Part shown: piece by piece, positions 6,401-13,311 of the stretch
How the letters are laid out: the number at the start of each line of letters is the position of its first letter
Position numbering within the stretch: the first letter of the stretch is position 1
NCBI GenBank assembly: GCA_045403145.1
Contig: JAXIPA010000062.1
Span: forward strand, 1-16,984
Length of the DNA: 16,984 bases
DNA from: JAJYKN01 sp045403145
GTDB lineage: Bacteria > Nitrospirota > UBA9217
Direction of reading: 5' to 3'
The notes under the pieces: model-generated
Databases searched by the model: none
Seen by the model: only the letters and a program-made list of their open reading frames with translations
Told to the model about the DNA's origin: nothing
Program-made: the position numbers and the translations under genes

Positions 6401-7138
6401 ATGCGCACCGCAGTGATCTCCGACATACATGGGAATCTTGAGGCCCTTACCGCCGTCCTGGAAAGGATCAAGGCGTTCAAGGCGGATGAGATCGTCTGTT
6501 CCGGCGACATGGTCGGATACAACGCCAATCCCAATGAGTGCCTGGACATCCTTCGGAGCGAGAAGATCAAATGCGTACTCGGCAATCACGATGTCTGCGC
6601 CGCAGGAATGGAAGAGCCGGACAATTTCAATCGGTATGCGCGGGCAGCCGTGCTCTGGACCAGGGACCGGCTCACAGAAGAAAACAAGCGTTTTCTCCTG
6701 GCCCTGCCGCGCGAGAGGCGTATCCGCGATTTTTTCCTGTTCCATGGCTCCATCCACGAAACGGACCGGTACATCCTGTACCGGGAAGACGCGGCGAACA
6801 ATTTCCGTTTCCTTGCCGGTCTGCCCGGCCCGCTTTCGGTGGGGTTCTTCGGACATACTCACGTGAAGATGGCTTTGATCGAGAGCCGTGGCGTCCTCTC
6901 GACATCGCTCGAGATAGAGGAACTGGAACTGTCCCCGGACAAGCGATATCTGATCAACCCGGGAAGCGCGGGCCAGCCGCGGGACGGAGACCCACGGGCG
7001 GCGTTTCTGATCTACGATGACAAGGACCGCAAAGTCACCTTCCATCGAATGGAATACGACATCGGGACCTGCCAGGAGAAAATCATCCGCGCGGGCCTGC
7101 CGCCTCAGCTCGCTGAACGGCTCGCGTGGGGACGGTGA
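6401..7138 (+). CDS. Calcineurin-like metallophosphoesterase (YfcE/MJ0936-type)
   Basis: This is a 245-residue cytoplasmic phosphodiesterase-type protein. The whole two-metal site is present: D8 and H10 (SDIHGN), D36 (CSGDMVG), N62 and H63 (LGNHD), H115 (FHGS) and H152/H154 (GHTH). The tail NPGSAGQPRDGDPRAAF is a strong signature of the small phosphodiesterases that resemble YfcE and MJ0936. The ATG at 6401 gives the exact family N-terminus (MRTAVISDIHGN). The ribosome-binding site is weak (CAGGTGG). It follows the MDR gene by 87 bases and faces the rhodanese gene, with a palindromic repeat between. The natural substrate is unknown; candidates are cyclic nucleotides or other phosphodiesters. 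Confidence 0.94.
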   Translation: MRTAVISDIHGNLEALTAVLERIKAFKADEIVCSGDMVGYNANPNECLDILRSEKIKCVLGNHDVCAAGMEEPDNFNRYARAAVLWTRDRLTEENKRFLLALPRERRIRDFFLFHGSIHETDRYILYREDAANNFRFLAGLPGPLSVGFFGHTHVKMALIESRGVLSTSLEIEELELSPDKRYLINPGSAGQPRDGDPRAAFLIYDDKDRKVTFHRMEYDIGTCQEKIIRAGLPPQLAERLAWGR

Positions 7139-7182
7139 CCGTTACTAAGAACTTCGCTAATAAAGCCACATATCGATAGTAC

Positions 7183-7287
7183 GTCATGCCGGCTTGCCCG
7201 GCATCTTTCCCTTGTTTGAAGAAGGATTCCCGACACCCTGCACTGCGCTTCGCTCGTAACCGCTGGGTGCAGGCAAGCGGGAGTGAC
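7183..7287. repeat. Palindromic dispersed element, copy 3 (reverse orientation)
   Basis: This copy is reversed relative to copy 2. Hairpin ATGCCGG/CCGGCAT (7186-7204) corresponds to the simple hairpin, and ATTCCCG (7226-7232) with CGGGAGT (7278-7284) to the hairpin carrying the roughly 45-bp insert. The insert is nearly the reverse complement of 3370-3414 (for example TGCAGGGTGTCGGGAATC when read backwards). It fills the gap between two convergent genes and may also act as a transcript end. Confidence 0.75.
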
Positions 7288-7317
7288 ACACTATGTGGTA
7301 TTACTACTGCTGCCCGA

Positions 7318-7635
7318 TCACACAAGAGGATATCCCGCCTGCTTCCAGCCCTCCACGCCCCCGCCGAGGGCCTTGACATTCTTGAACCCTTTTTCCAGAT
7401 ATTCCCTTGCCCGACCGGCAGAGCTTGCCTCTTTTGGTCAGCCACAGTAGAAAATAATTTCCCGTTCCCTGGACAAAGAGCCGGCCTTGTTCTTAAACTC
7501 ATTGAAGGAGACAGCCCCCTCAAGATGCATTTTTTTAAACTTTTCCTCGCCTTCGTAAGCGCAGACCAGCAGGGCCTCGCCGGATAAGGCCTTTTTTCTC
7601 GCATACTCCGGGGTAATTCTTTCCGGTTCGATCAT
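7318..7635 (-). CDS. Rhodanese-like protein, probable selenoprotein (UGA = Sec at residue 66)
   Basis: Read with the TGA at 7438-7440 as an amino acid, this is a full single-domain rhodanese of 105 residues. It runs from MIEPERITPEYARKK through IIFYCG-U-PKEASSAGRA to the classical rhodanese end ALGGGVEGWKQAGYPLV and a second stop at 7318-7320. The UGA falls two residues after C64 of the active-site strand, where relatives have CxCPxEASSA, so it replaces a redox or catalytic cysteine and gives a Cys-Gly-Sec motif. The reading frame and family match continue without shift on both sides, which argues against simple decay. A hairpin suited to a bacterial SECIS begins in the UGA itself. The ATG overlaps the stop of the upstream PilZ gene (ATGA), with GGAGG 8 bases before it, so translation is coupled. 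Automated callers would stop at residue 65. Alternatives are a nonsense mutation or a sequencing error. Confidence 0.8.
7413..7439 (-). promoter_or_regulatory. Candidate bacterial SECIS hairpin at the UGA codon
   Basis: Starting at the G of UGA, GACC (7439-7436) pairs with GGTC (7416-7413). After a 6-base bulge on the 5' side, GGCA (7429-7426) pairs with TGCC (7420-7417), closing a 5-base apical loop AGCTC. The loop has a G in its second position and starts 16 bases from the U of UGA, within the range known for bacterial SECIS elements that bind SelB. Confidence 0.55.
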
Positions 7636-8342
7636 TTCTCCGCCTCCTGACCCGGCCCGGGCCGGCGGGTATTTTTTTGGATGGCCGTCTCGATTGCCGA
7701 CTGGTCGTCCGGAGCGATGTTCGTGAACCTGATCCCGTACAGAAAGGCATCAGCCGCGGCCGCCGGATGAACGACCCTTGCAATTTCGCCGTAACCGCTG
7801 ATGTGCGCTCCGTCAGGGAGAAAGAACGAGAAAAAAATCCCATCGCCTTTCGAAAGAGGTTCTTCCGTCCTGATGAGCATCCCCCTGGCGCTGATATTCT
7901 CCGTCCAGAACGGACGCGGCTTATTTCTGAACTTGCCTTGAATGCCGACAGCGAGCACGGCCCGGTAGGATTTTCTCGGCGCGATATTCAGGAATTGCTC
8001 CGCCTTCATGTGGAGCAGGGCGATATCGACCGGTGTGGTAAAAACCGCGTTGGCGCTGCATTGCTTGCATCGTTCCCGGTTGGCAAGAGTATCCTGGTAG
8101 ATGATGATCACGGAGACCCCCCGCAGGTCCGCGCTTTTCCTGATGCCGCTGAAGACCTCCTCGCTCCTGACGCCGGGCAGGTCGAGCCGCGTGACGATGA
8201 GATCGGCTTTTTCCTCCCTGTGGACCTTCAGCAGCTCGTCGTTCGTGGCTGCGGTGAATACCATAAAGTCCGCACGCTCGAGGAAACTGCTTTTCTCCAT
8301 GAAAAGGTTTTTCAGGTCATTCGCCAGCAGAACCTTTTTCAT
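7632..8342 (-). CDS. Degenerate receiver + PilZ domain protein (paralogue 1)
   Basis: This 236-residue cytoplasmic protein has two parts. Residues 1-118 have the spacing of a receiver domain (MKKVLLAND, LIVTRLDLPG, NAVFTTPVD) but lack its chemistry. The phosphoacceptor position is R52, the acidic pair is Asn-Asp and the usual Lys-Pro is Thr-Pro, so it cannot be phosphorylated normally. Residues 122-225 are a PilZ domain with both c-di-GMP motifs, RKSYR (123-127) and NISARG (149-154). It is therefore a predicted c-di-GMP effector. A CxxC pair (C92, C95 in RCKQC) lies in the receiver part. It is about half identical to the protein at 14608-15309. Its stop codon overlaps the rhodanese start by four bases (ATGA), so the two are coupled. 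The ribosome-binding site is modest (GCGAGG, 7 bases upstream). Confidence 0.87.
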   Translation of the reverse strand: MKKVLLANDLKNLFMEKSSFLERADFMVFTAATNDELLKVHREEKADLIVTRLDLPGVRSEEVFSGIRKSADLRGVSVIIIYQDTLANRERCKQCSANAVFTTPVDIALLHMKAEQFLNIAPRKSYRAVLAVGIQGKFRNKPRPFWTENISARGMLIRTEEPLSKGDGIFFSFFLPDGAHISGYGEIARVVHPAAAADAFLYGIRFTNIAPDDQSAIETAIQKNTRRPGPGQEAEK

Positions 8343-8481
8343 AGTCGGCCTCGCTTTCTTCTTTTACGTATTGTCAAAACCAACCAGAGAGCACACCGAG
8401 AGAATACTTGCCCATGGTCTACGCTTCGTATACGGTGTTCCTATTTTACGGGAAACTCGATAATTGGTCGAAGAACCAGAG

Positions 8482-11400
8482 CTACCGCTCCCTCGCTTCG
8501 GTTTCCACGCTTGATTCCTTACCCTGCCGCATGAAGATGATCGAGACTTTGTCGCCGGGTTTTAATGTCTTTAAAATGTCGGAAAAATCCTTGAGGCTCT
8601 CGATTGTGGAATCGTTCATCCGCACAATGACATCGCCTTCCTTCAGTCCCGCAGCTTCCGCCGCAGAACCCGCCACCACGCCCGAAAGCCTGAACCCTTT
8701 TCCGCTGAAGGCAAAGTCCGGGATGGTCCCGATTCCGGCTTTCCGCGGAGTCGTGGGAGCGGTGTCCGGCTTACCTGCCTGCGAGGACGTTGTCAGCGGC
8801 CCTTCGCGTTCCGCGAGATAGAGGACCGCTTCTTGAGCGACGGATGCCGCCTTCACGAGTCCGTCGGCGTCGATCTTGTCCGCCGTATCGGTAGAACGGT
8901 GATAGTCCAGGTGGGGGCCGGAGAATAGCTGGACCGCGGGCACACCGGCCTCCTGAAAGCTCTTCTGATCGCTGGAGTCCAGTTCCGCTGACACGGTTTC
9001 GAGGTCCACGCCGGTCACGAACCCCGCCCCCCGGAAGACGTGCACCCATTCCTTTGCGGAGCCCGCGCCGAGCACCAGAAGCCTGTTTTTCCCGAGCCGG
9101 CCTATGGTATCAAGGTTCACCATGCCGATGCAATCCCGCGCGGGATAGCGCTTTTCATTCATGACATAATATTTTGAGCCGCGCCTTCCAGCCTCTTCGC
9201 CGGTGAAGGCAGCGAACACGATGGTCCGGTCGGGTTTCGGCCCTTTCACGAGCGCGCGCGCGAGCTCGACCAGCACGGCCACGCCGCTCGCGTTGTCGTC
9301 GGCGCCGGGATGGATCTTTCCCGGGGCCATGTCCCTTGTTTCGGGCCAGCCGAGCCCCAGGTGGTCGTAGTGCGCGCCGAGGACCACGCTCTGCGCCCGC
9401 AGCTCCGGCTTATTGCCGGGAATGACGCCGATGACGTTTTTCATGACCGTCCTTCGGGCGGGGTCGCTGCCGATGTCTTCCCAGGTCTGGAAGAAGCTTC
9501 CCTCCGTGCCTGCCGGGAGGAGGCCCACATCCTTGAACTGCTTCGCGATGTAGTCCGCGGCCCTGTCGAGTCCCGGCGTACCGAAGCCGCGTCCGCCGAG
9601 GTCCTCACTTGACAGGAACCGGATTGTCTCCATCATCCGTTCCCTGGAGAAGGGCGAATCGAGGCTTATGAGCGGCTCGCGGGGCGCGAGTTTCGCCGTC
9701 TCGACTTTTTTTATTGTGCCGGTCCTGCCGGGGATGAGGACCGTGAGCGGAGAGTCCACGACGGGCCACCGGCCTTTTGCCACGTTCGCGGGCTCCGCGC
9801 CCTCGAAGGCAAGGAAACTGTATTTGTGATAATGGGGGAGCTTCCGCGCAAGACCGGGCAGCGCGGCGGGAGAGTCGGACGCGATCAGGCTCAGGGCCAT
9901 GTCGGGGTTCTTCGGGGACCGGGCAATGAGAACGAAGGAATGGTTCGCGAGCGGGAGCGCTGTCTGATTGATGCGTACCATCCGGTCCTTGATTGCCACG
10001 TCGTACCCGAACAGGGCTTCAAGCGCATGGGATGCAAAGCGGTTCTCCCATCCCAGGACCGTGACCGCGCGGTCGGCCGGGAGGTTTTTGATGTCACTAT
10101 CGAGCTTCACCTCGACTTCGTCGGGGCCGGCTTGCGCCAAAGACCCGGAAAACACCCGGTACGAGCTCAGGAGGTCATCGCCGGCCGCTGAAGGCAGGAT
10201 GACCAGCATTTTTTTTGCGCCCAGGGCCTGCGAGATGGCCGGCGGGACCTCGTCGCGGTCGAGCTTGCGGAAGAGGTCGAACTCTGGGTCGATATCGAGC
10301 CGCTGCGGCATCGCCGGAACTATGAGCCTGACCTCCAGCCTTTTTTCGTTCATCTCGACGACCGACTGGAAGGCGCGGTCCTGTCCTTCCAGGGTGACGG
10401 CAACGGGGACCCGGATGCGGTACGCTTCACCCGGCTGGGTCTGTTCCAGGAGGGCGGTAAGGAGGAAGCCGCCCTCCGCGGCCGCTGCGGCGGGCTTGCT
10501 CACCGTGAGGCGCGGCGCGCCGCTTTGTGTGGTCCACTGCGCGAACTCCCGCTTGAGGTCCCTCCCGGAGACGGATTCGAAGGCCGCCCTGATGTCTTCG
10601 AAGGAGGCGAACCGGAACCGGTACTTCCGGTAAAACTCCCGGAGGCCTTTCGTGAAAGCATCATCGCCCAGCTCCCGGCGCAGCATATGGAAGAACATGA
10701 GCGATTTGCCGTAACCGATGGCTTCCGAGGACGGGCTGTGGCGCGAGCGGAACTCCGTGAGCGGGAAATCCTTGTTGCCGCGGACGTAGTCCGCGTATTT
10801 CTGGAGCGTTGCGATGCGGTAGTCGGGCCCGCCGCCCTGCTGTTCCTTCAGGAGGTGGTCGGCGAGGTAAGCGGTGAGCCCTTCGGACCAGTTGCCTTTT
10901 TCATACTCGGGATACACGCTGTTGCCCCACCAGTTATGCAGGATCTCGTGGGGGTAGGAGGTATTGATGATGAAGGGGAGACGGACCACCTTCGGTCCCA
11001 GGAGCGTGAAGGAGGGCATGCCGAAACCGGTCTCCCAGAAATTTTCGACAAGGGCGAACTTCCTGTAGGGATAGGGGCCGATGAGCCTGTTGTACATGTC
11101 GATGTACCTTACCGTGGCATCGAGATATTTTTCCGACAGACTCTGATCGGGAGACCGCAGGAAGACCATTGCCTGAACCGGACCCGCGGTCTTTTCATAA
11201 TAGGCAAAGGGCGCGGCAACGAGGAAGATGGCATCCTGCGGCTCCGGCGAATTCCAGCGCACGAACGTCTCGTTTCCTCCCCGGTCATGGAGGGAGCGGG
11301 CGCCCTGGCTCACGGCGTCCCATCCCGCAGGCAGCCTCACGTCAATATCGAAGGTCAAGAGCGGCGAGCCGAAATCCGGGTACCAGCCGGAGCTCGCGGC

Positions 11401-11886
11401 GAGATATACGCCTTCCGAGCTGATGACGCCCGGCGTCTCCTCGAATCCCCGCGCCTGCTCCTTCCCCGTCTGCTCCACGGGGTGGTTGATGCTCCCCTCG
11501 TAGGAGAGGGCGAAGGCGCGCAAACCCGGAGGAAGAAGGACCTTGTAGGATTCCAGCGGCGCCGCCCCCTGCTTGTCTGCTTGCTTTTCGATGCGCACGA
11601 CCGGAGTGGGGGACAGGGGCTTGAGCCCCTTGTGCAGCGTGAATTCAATCTCCCGGGGATGATCCTTCGGCAGCGTTATGGAATCAACGGCCGTGAGGCG
11701 GTGTTCCGCCGGCGCGAGGGTGACCTTGAGGTCGTGGTGGAGGTAGGATCCTATTGCGTACGCAGGAGGAGAGAAAAAGGTTATTGAGGCGAAAAAAATA
11801 TAAATTATATAAATAACATCTGGCCTAAGGATCATCATTCCTCTGAAGGCGGGAGCCCAGCCCCTGTTTTCTGCCGACATTTTCAT
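8482..11886 (-). CDS. Secreted M1-type peptidase fused to M28 peptidase and PDZ domain
   Basis: This 1134-residue exported protein carries two metallopeptidase units. After a hydrophobic signal segment (about residues 19-43, cleavage near AYA) comes an aminopeptidase-N-like M1 domain with HEILH at 313-317 and the downstream zinc ligand E335 in SEGLTAY. The spacing is 17 residues instead of the usual 18, and the GAMEN motif is replaced by GFGMPSF. A mixed linker domain covers about 560-740. The M28 domain follows with all zinc ligands and the base: H839 (AHYDH), D863 (GADDNASG), E897-E898 (GEEAG), D926 (NLDTIG) and H996 (DYHRSTD). A PDZ domain at about 1055-1130 closes the protein (EAAGLKEGDVIV). 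It should act on peptides in the periplasm or outside. The ATG at 11886 is used; the ATGs at 11838 and 11835 would give a more compact signal peptide. Confidence 0.93.
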   Translation of the reverse strand: MKMSAENRGWAPAFRGMMILRPDVIYIIYIFFASITFFSPPAYAIGSYLHHDLKVTLAPAEHRLTAVDSITLPKDHPREIEFTLHKGLKPLSPTPVVRIEKQADKQGAAPLESYKVLLPPGLRAFALSYEGSINHPVEQTGKEQARGFEETPGVISSEGVYLAASSGWYPDFGSPLLTFDIDVRLPAGWDAVSQGARSLHDRGGNETFVRWNSPEPQDAIFLVAAPFAYYEKTAGPVQAMVFLRSPDQSLSEKYLDATVRYIDMYNRLIGPYPYRKFALVENFWETGFGMPSFTLLGPKVVRLPFIINTSYPHEILHNWWGNSVYPEYEKGNWSEGLTAYLADHLLKEQQGGGPDYRIATLQKYADYVRGNKDFPLTEFRSRHSPSSEAIGYGKSLMFFHMLRRELGDDAFTKGLREFYRKYRFRFASFEDIRAAFESVSGRDLKREFAQWTTQSGAPRLTVSKPAAAAAEGGFLLTALLEQTQPGEAYRIRVPVAVTLEGQDRAFQSVVEMNEKRLEVRLIVPAMPQRLDIDPEFDLFRKLDRDEVPPAISQALGAKKMLVILPSAAGDDLLSSYRVFSGSLAQAGPDEVEVKLDSDIKNLPADRAVTVLGWENRFASHALEALFGYDVAIKDRMVRINQTALPLANHSFVLIARSPKNPDMALSLIASDSPAALPGLARKLPHYHKYSFLAFEGAEPANVAKGRWPVVDSPLTVLIPGRTGTIKKVETAKLAPREPLISLDSPFSRERMMETIRFLSSEDLGGRGFGTPGLDRAADYIAKQFKDVGLLPAGTEGSFFQTWEDIGSDPARRTVMKNVIGVIPGNKPELRAQSVVLGAHYDHLGLGWPETRDMAPGKIHPGADDNASGVAVLVELARALVKGPKPDRTIVFAAFTGEEAGRRGSKYYVMNEKRYPARDCIGMVNLDTIGRLGKNRLLVLGAGSAKEWVHVFRGAGFVTGVDLETVSAELDSSDQKSFQEAGVPAVQLFSGPHLDYHRSTDTADKIDADGLVKAASVAQEAVLYLAEREGPLTTSSQAGKPDTAPTTPRKAGIGTIPDFAFSGKGFRLSGVVAGSAAEAAGLKEGDVIVRMNDSTIESLKDFSDILKTLKPGDKVSIIFMRQGKESSVETEARER

Positions 11887-11926
11887 GGAAGTCTTTTCCC
11901 TGTCCCCGGGTAATTACTTTTTTCCT

Positions 11927-11955
11927 ATTCTATTCCAATCCCACGCCGTGGTAAA
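11927..11955 (-). promoter_or_regulatory. Sigma-70-type promoter for the peptidase gene
   Basis: On the minus strand TTTACC (11950-11955) and TAGAAT (11927-11932) are exactly 17 bases apart. Transcription would start near 11920, giving a leader of roughly 35 bases before the ATG at 11886. Confidence 0.5.
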
Positions 11956-12020
11956 GGAAATTTTGCGAATAGGGCCGCCTGCATGCTGCAACTGTTTTTT
12001 CCGCGTCACCCTCCTTTTTT

Positions 12021-12029
12021 TGATACAAT
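12021..12029 (+). promoter_or_regulatory. Possible extended -10 promoter of the reductase gene
   Basis: TGATACAAT is an extended -10 element about 60 bases before the ATG at 12090, with no good -35. It lies in the divergent spacer shared with the peptidase promoter. Confidence 0.4.
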
Positions 12030-12089
12030 AGTGTTCATCCGATCATGAAAAAGTACATGGACCGATCAACTGATTGAGGTATTTACCTT

Positions 12090-12608
12090 ATGAGACCCGT
12101 TATCCTATTCATCGCTACAAGCCTGGACGGCTATATCGCCCGAACGGACGGCGGCATCGACTGGCTGTTCACTGATCAGGACTACGGGTACCGGGAATTT
12201 TTTTCGTGCGTGGACACGGTGGTCATGGGCAGGAAGACCTACGACGTGTCCCTTTCCTTCGGCGAATACCCTTACGAGGGCAGGTCAGGCTACGTGTTTT
12301 CCCGCTCAAGAAGCGGACAAGAGGACGAGCATGTGCGGTATATCTCGACCCATCCAGCGGAGCTTGCCGCCGGGCTCAAGGCAAAACCGGGGAAAAACAT
12401 CTGGCTTGTCGGCGGTTCGGAGCTTATTCAGGGTTTCGTTCAGTCGGACCTTATCGACGAATACGTGATCTCGATCCATCCCGTCATCCTCGGCAGCGGC
12501 ATCCCTTTGTTCCGCGCCCCTCTGCCCACTCATAAACTCATATTGCGGGACAGCACGACCTTTGATACGGGCCTGGTGCAGGTGACGTATTCGAGAAGAC
12601 GGCCTTGA
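12090..12608 (+). CDS. Dihydrofolate reductase family protein (RibD C-terminal type)
   Basis: This 172-residue NADPH-binding protein belongs to the DHFR/RibD C-terminal superfamily. Diagnostic segments are the N-terminal strand and loop FIATSLDGYIARTDG, the helix start VVMGRKTYDV, and the glycine loop IWLVGGSELI near residue 110 that binds NADPH. The helix SDLIDEYVISIHPVILG and the tail follow the family order. These stand-alone proteins are usually annotated by homology to YwjB/YyaP and their substrate is not established; true folate or riboflavin roles are not implied. The start at 12090 gives the expected N-terminus MRPVILFIA. A weak GAGGT lies about 10 bases upstream. The gene is single, facing the next gene convergently with only 28 bases between. 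Confidence 0.9.
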   Translation: MRPVILFIATSLDGYIARTDGGIDWLFTDQDYGYREFFSCVDTVVMGRKTYDVSLSFGEYPYEGRSGYVFSRSRSGQEDEHVRYISTHPAELAAGLKAKPGKNIWLVGGSELIQGFVQSDLIDEYVISIHPVILGSGIPLFRAPLPTHKLILRDSTTFDTGLVQVTYSRRRP

Positions 12609-12636
12609 TGCGCAGGGGAGTTGGCGGCGCTGTGCA

Positions 12637-13128
12637 CTAATCCGATGTCTTCACCTGTTTCGTCAGGTCAATGCCGAACTGATGGCTCAGGACGACATGG
12701 TCAAGCCCGTGCCCGTTGAACTCCTCGGAATACCGTTCCTCGATCGGCGCCTGGAGCGCATGCTTGTCTGCCGGGTTCAGGAGTCCCAGTTGCTCGCCCC
12801 CCCCGGCCTGATGGGCGGCGTCCCGCTCCGCGAGCCGGATGATCAACTCGTCCCAGAAGGAATCGTCTACGAACTCATCGATGAAAACCGTGGCCTTCGA
12901 CGCTTCTTCAAACTCCCGCGTGGTGTAGTGGTCCCGGGTGAGAGGATCGTGCTCGACCAGACGGTCATATCCCGCCTCCTTCGCATGGGAGTAAAATTTC
13001 TGGATGAGCTTGTCGTAGGGTTTCGTCCGCGGGTCCTCACCGGTTTTATGCGCGATAAGGACCCACTCGGCGATATACAGCAGGTCCAGGAGATCGCGGT
13101 ATTCTGTCTTGGTGATCTCGATTTTCAT
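12637..13128 (-). CDS. Conserved protein of unknown function (163 aa)
   Basis: I do not recognise a named family. The product is a soluble, acidic, helix-rich protein with no signal peptide, starting MKIEITKTEYRDLLDLLYIA. Notable stretches are AEWVLIAHKTGEDP, EFEEASKATVFIDEFVDDSFWDEL and LIIRLAERDAA, which look like conserved helices. The C-terminal 45 residues are less ordered. The start is well supported, with AGGGAGA about 6 bases before the ATG. It lies downstream of the beta-propeller lipoprotein on the same strand, separated by 183 bases containing an inverted repeat, so co-transcription is uncertain. Codon use and base composition match its neighbours. Confidence 0.8.
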   Translation of the reverse strand: MKIEITKTEYRDLLDLLYIAEWVLIAHKTGEDPRTKPYDKLIQKFYSHAKEAGYDRLVEHDPLTRDHYTTREFEEASKATVFIDEFVDDSFWDELIIRLAERDAAHQAGGGEQLGLLNPADKHALQAPIEERYSEEFNGHGLDHVVLSHQFGIDLTKQVKTSD

Positions 13129-13170
13129 TGATGTCTCCCTGAATAAAGGGCCATAGTGTCAAAATATTTC

Positions 13171-13264
13171 ACCGCAGAGGACGCGGAGGGCGCAGAGAAT
13201 ATCTTGAATTACAATACATTAATTGATTTTTCAAAACCTTCCCCCCCTCTGCGACCTCTGCGGT
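13171..13264. repeat. Intergenic inverted repeat (CCGCAGAGG type)
   Basis: The left arm ACCGCAGAGG...CGCAGAG (13171-13197) and the right arm CTCTGCGACCTCTGCGGT (13247-13264) are inverted copies around a 49-bp AT-rich centre. The left arm has an extra 9 bases (one more GCGGAGG-like unit). This type of arm is a familiar dispersed intergenic repeat in environmental proteobacteria. It lies between two leftward genes. Confidence 0.7.
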
Positions 13265-13311
13265 AAAAACTCTTTCAGATTTCATTCCGAAATCCGCATT
13301 CCGCAATCGAT

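Noticed and set aside
7438..7635. A 65-residue protein ending at the TGA, or a rhodanese pseudogene.
   Set aside because: The same frame continues after the TGA with a perfect rhodanese C-terminal half and no other stop or frameshift. Recoding explains the data better, though decay is not fully excluded.
7677..8534. A 285-codon plus-strand open frame.
   Set aside because: It is antisense to the receiver-PilZ gene and runs across its promoter region. No ribosome-binding site or domain is seen.
10525..11787. A 420-codon plus-strand open frame.
   Set aside because: It is antisense to the M1 domain of the peptidase and arises from high GC. Its translation shows no family motif, while the other strand has all catalytic residues.
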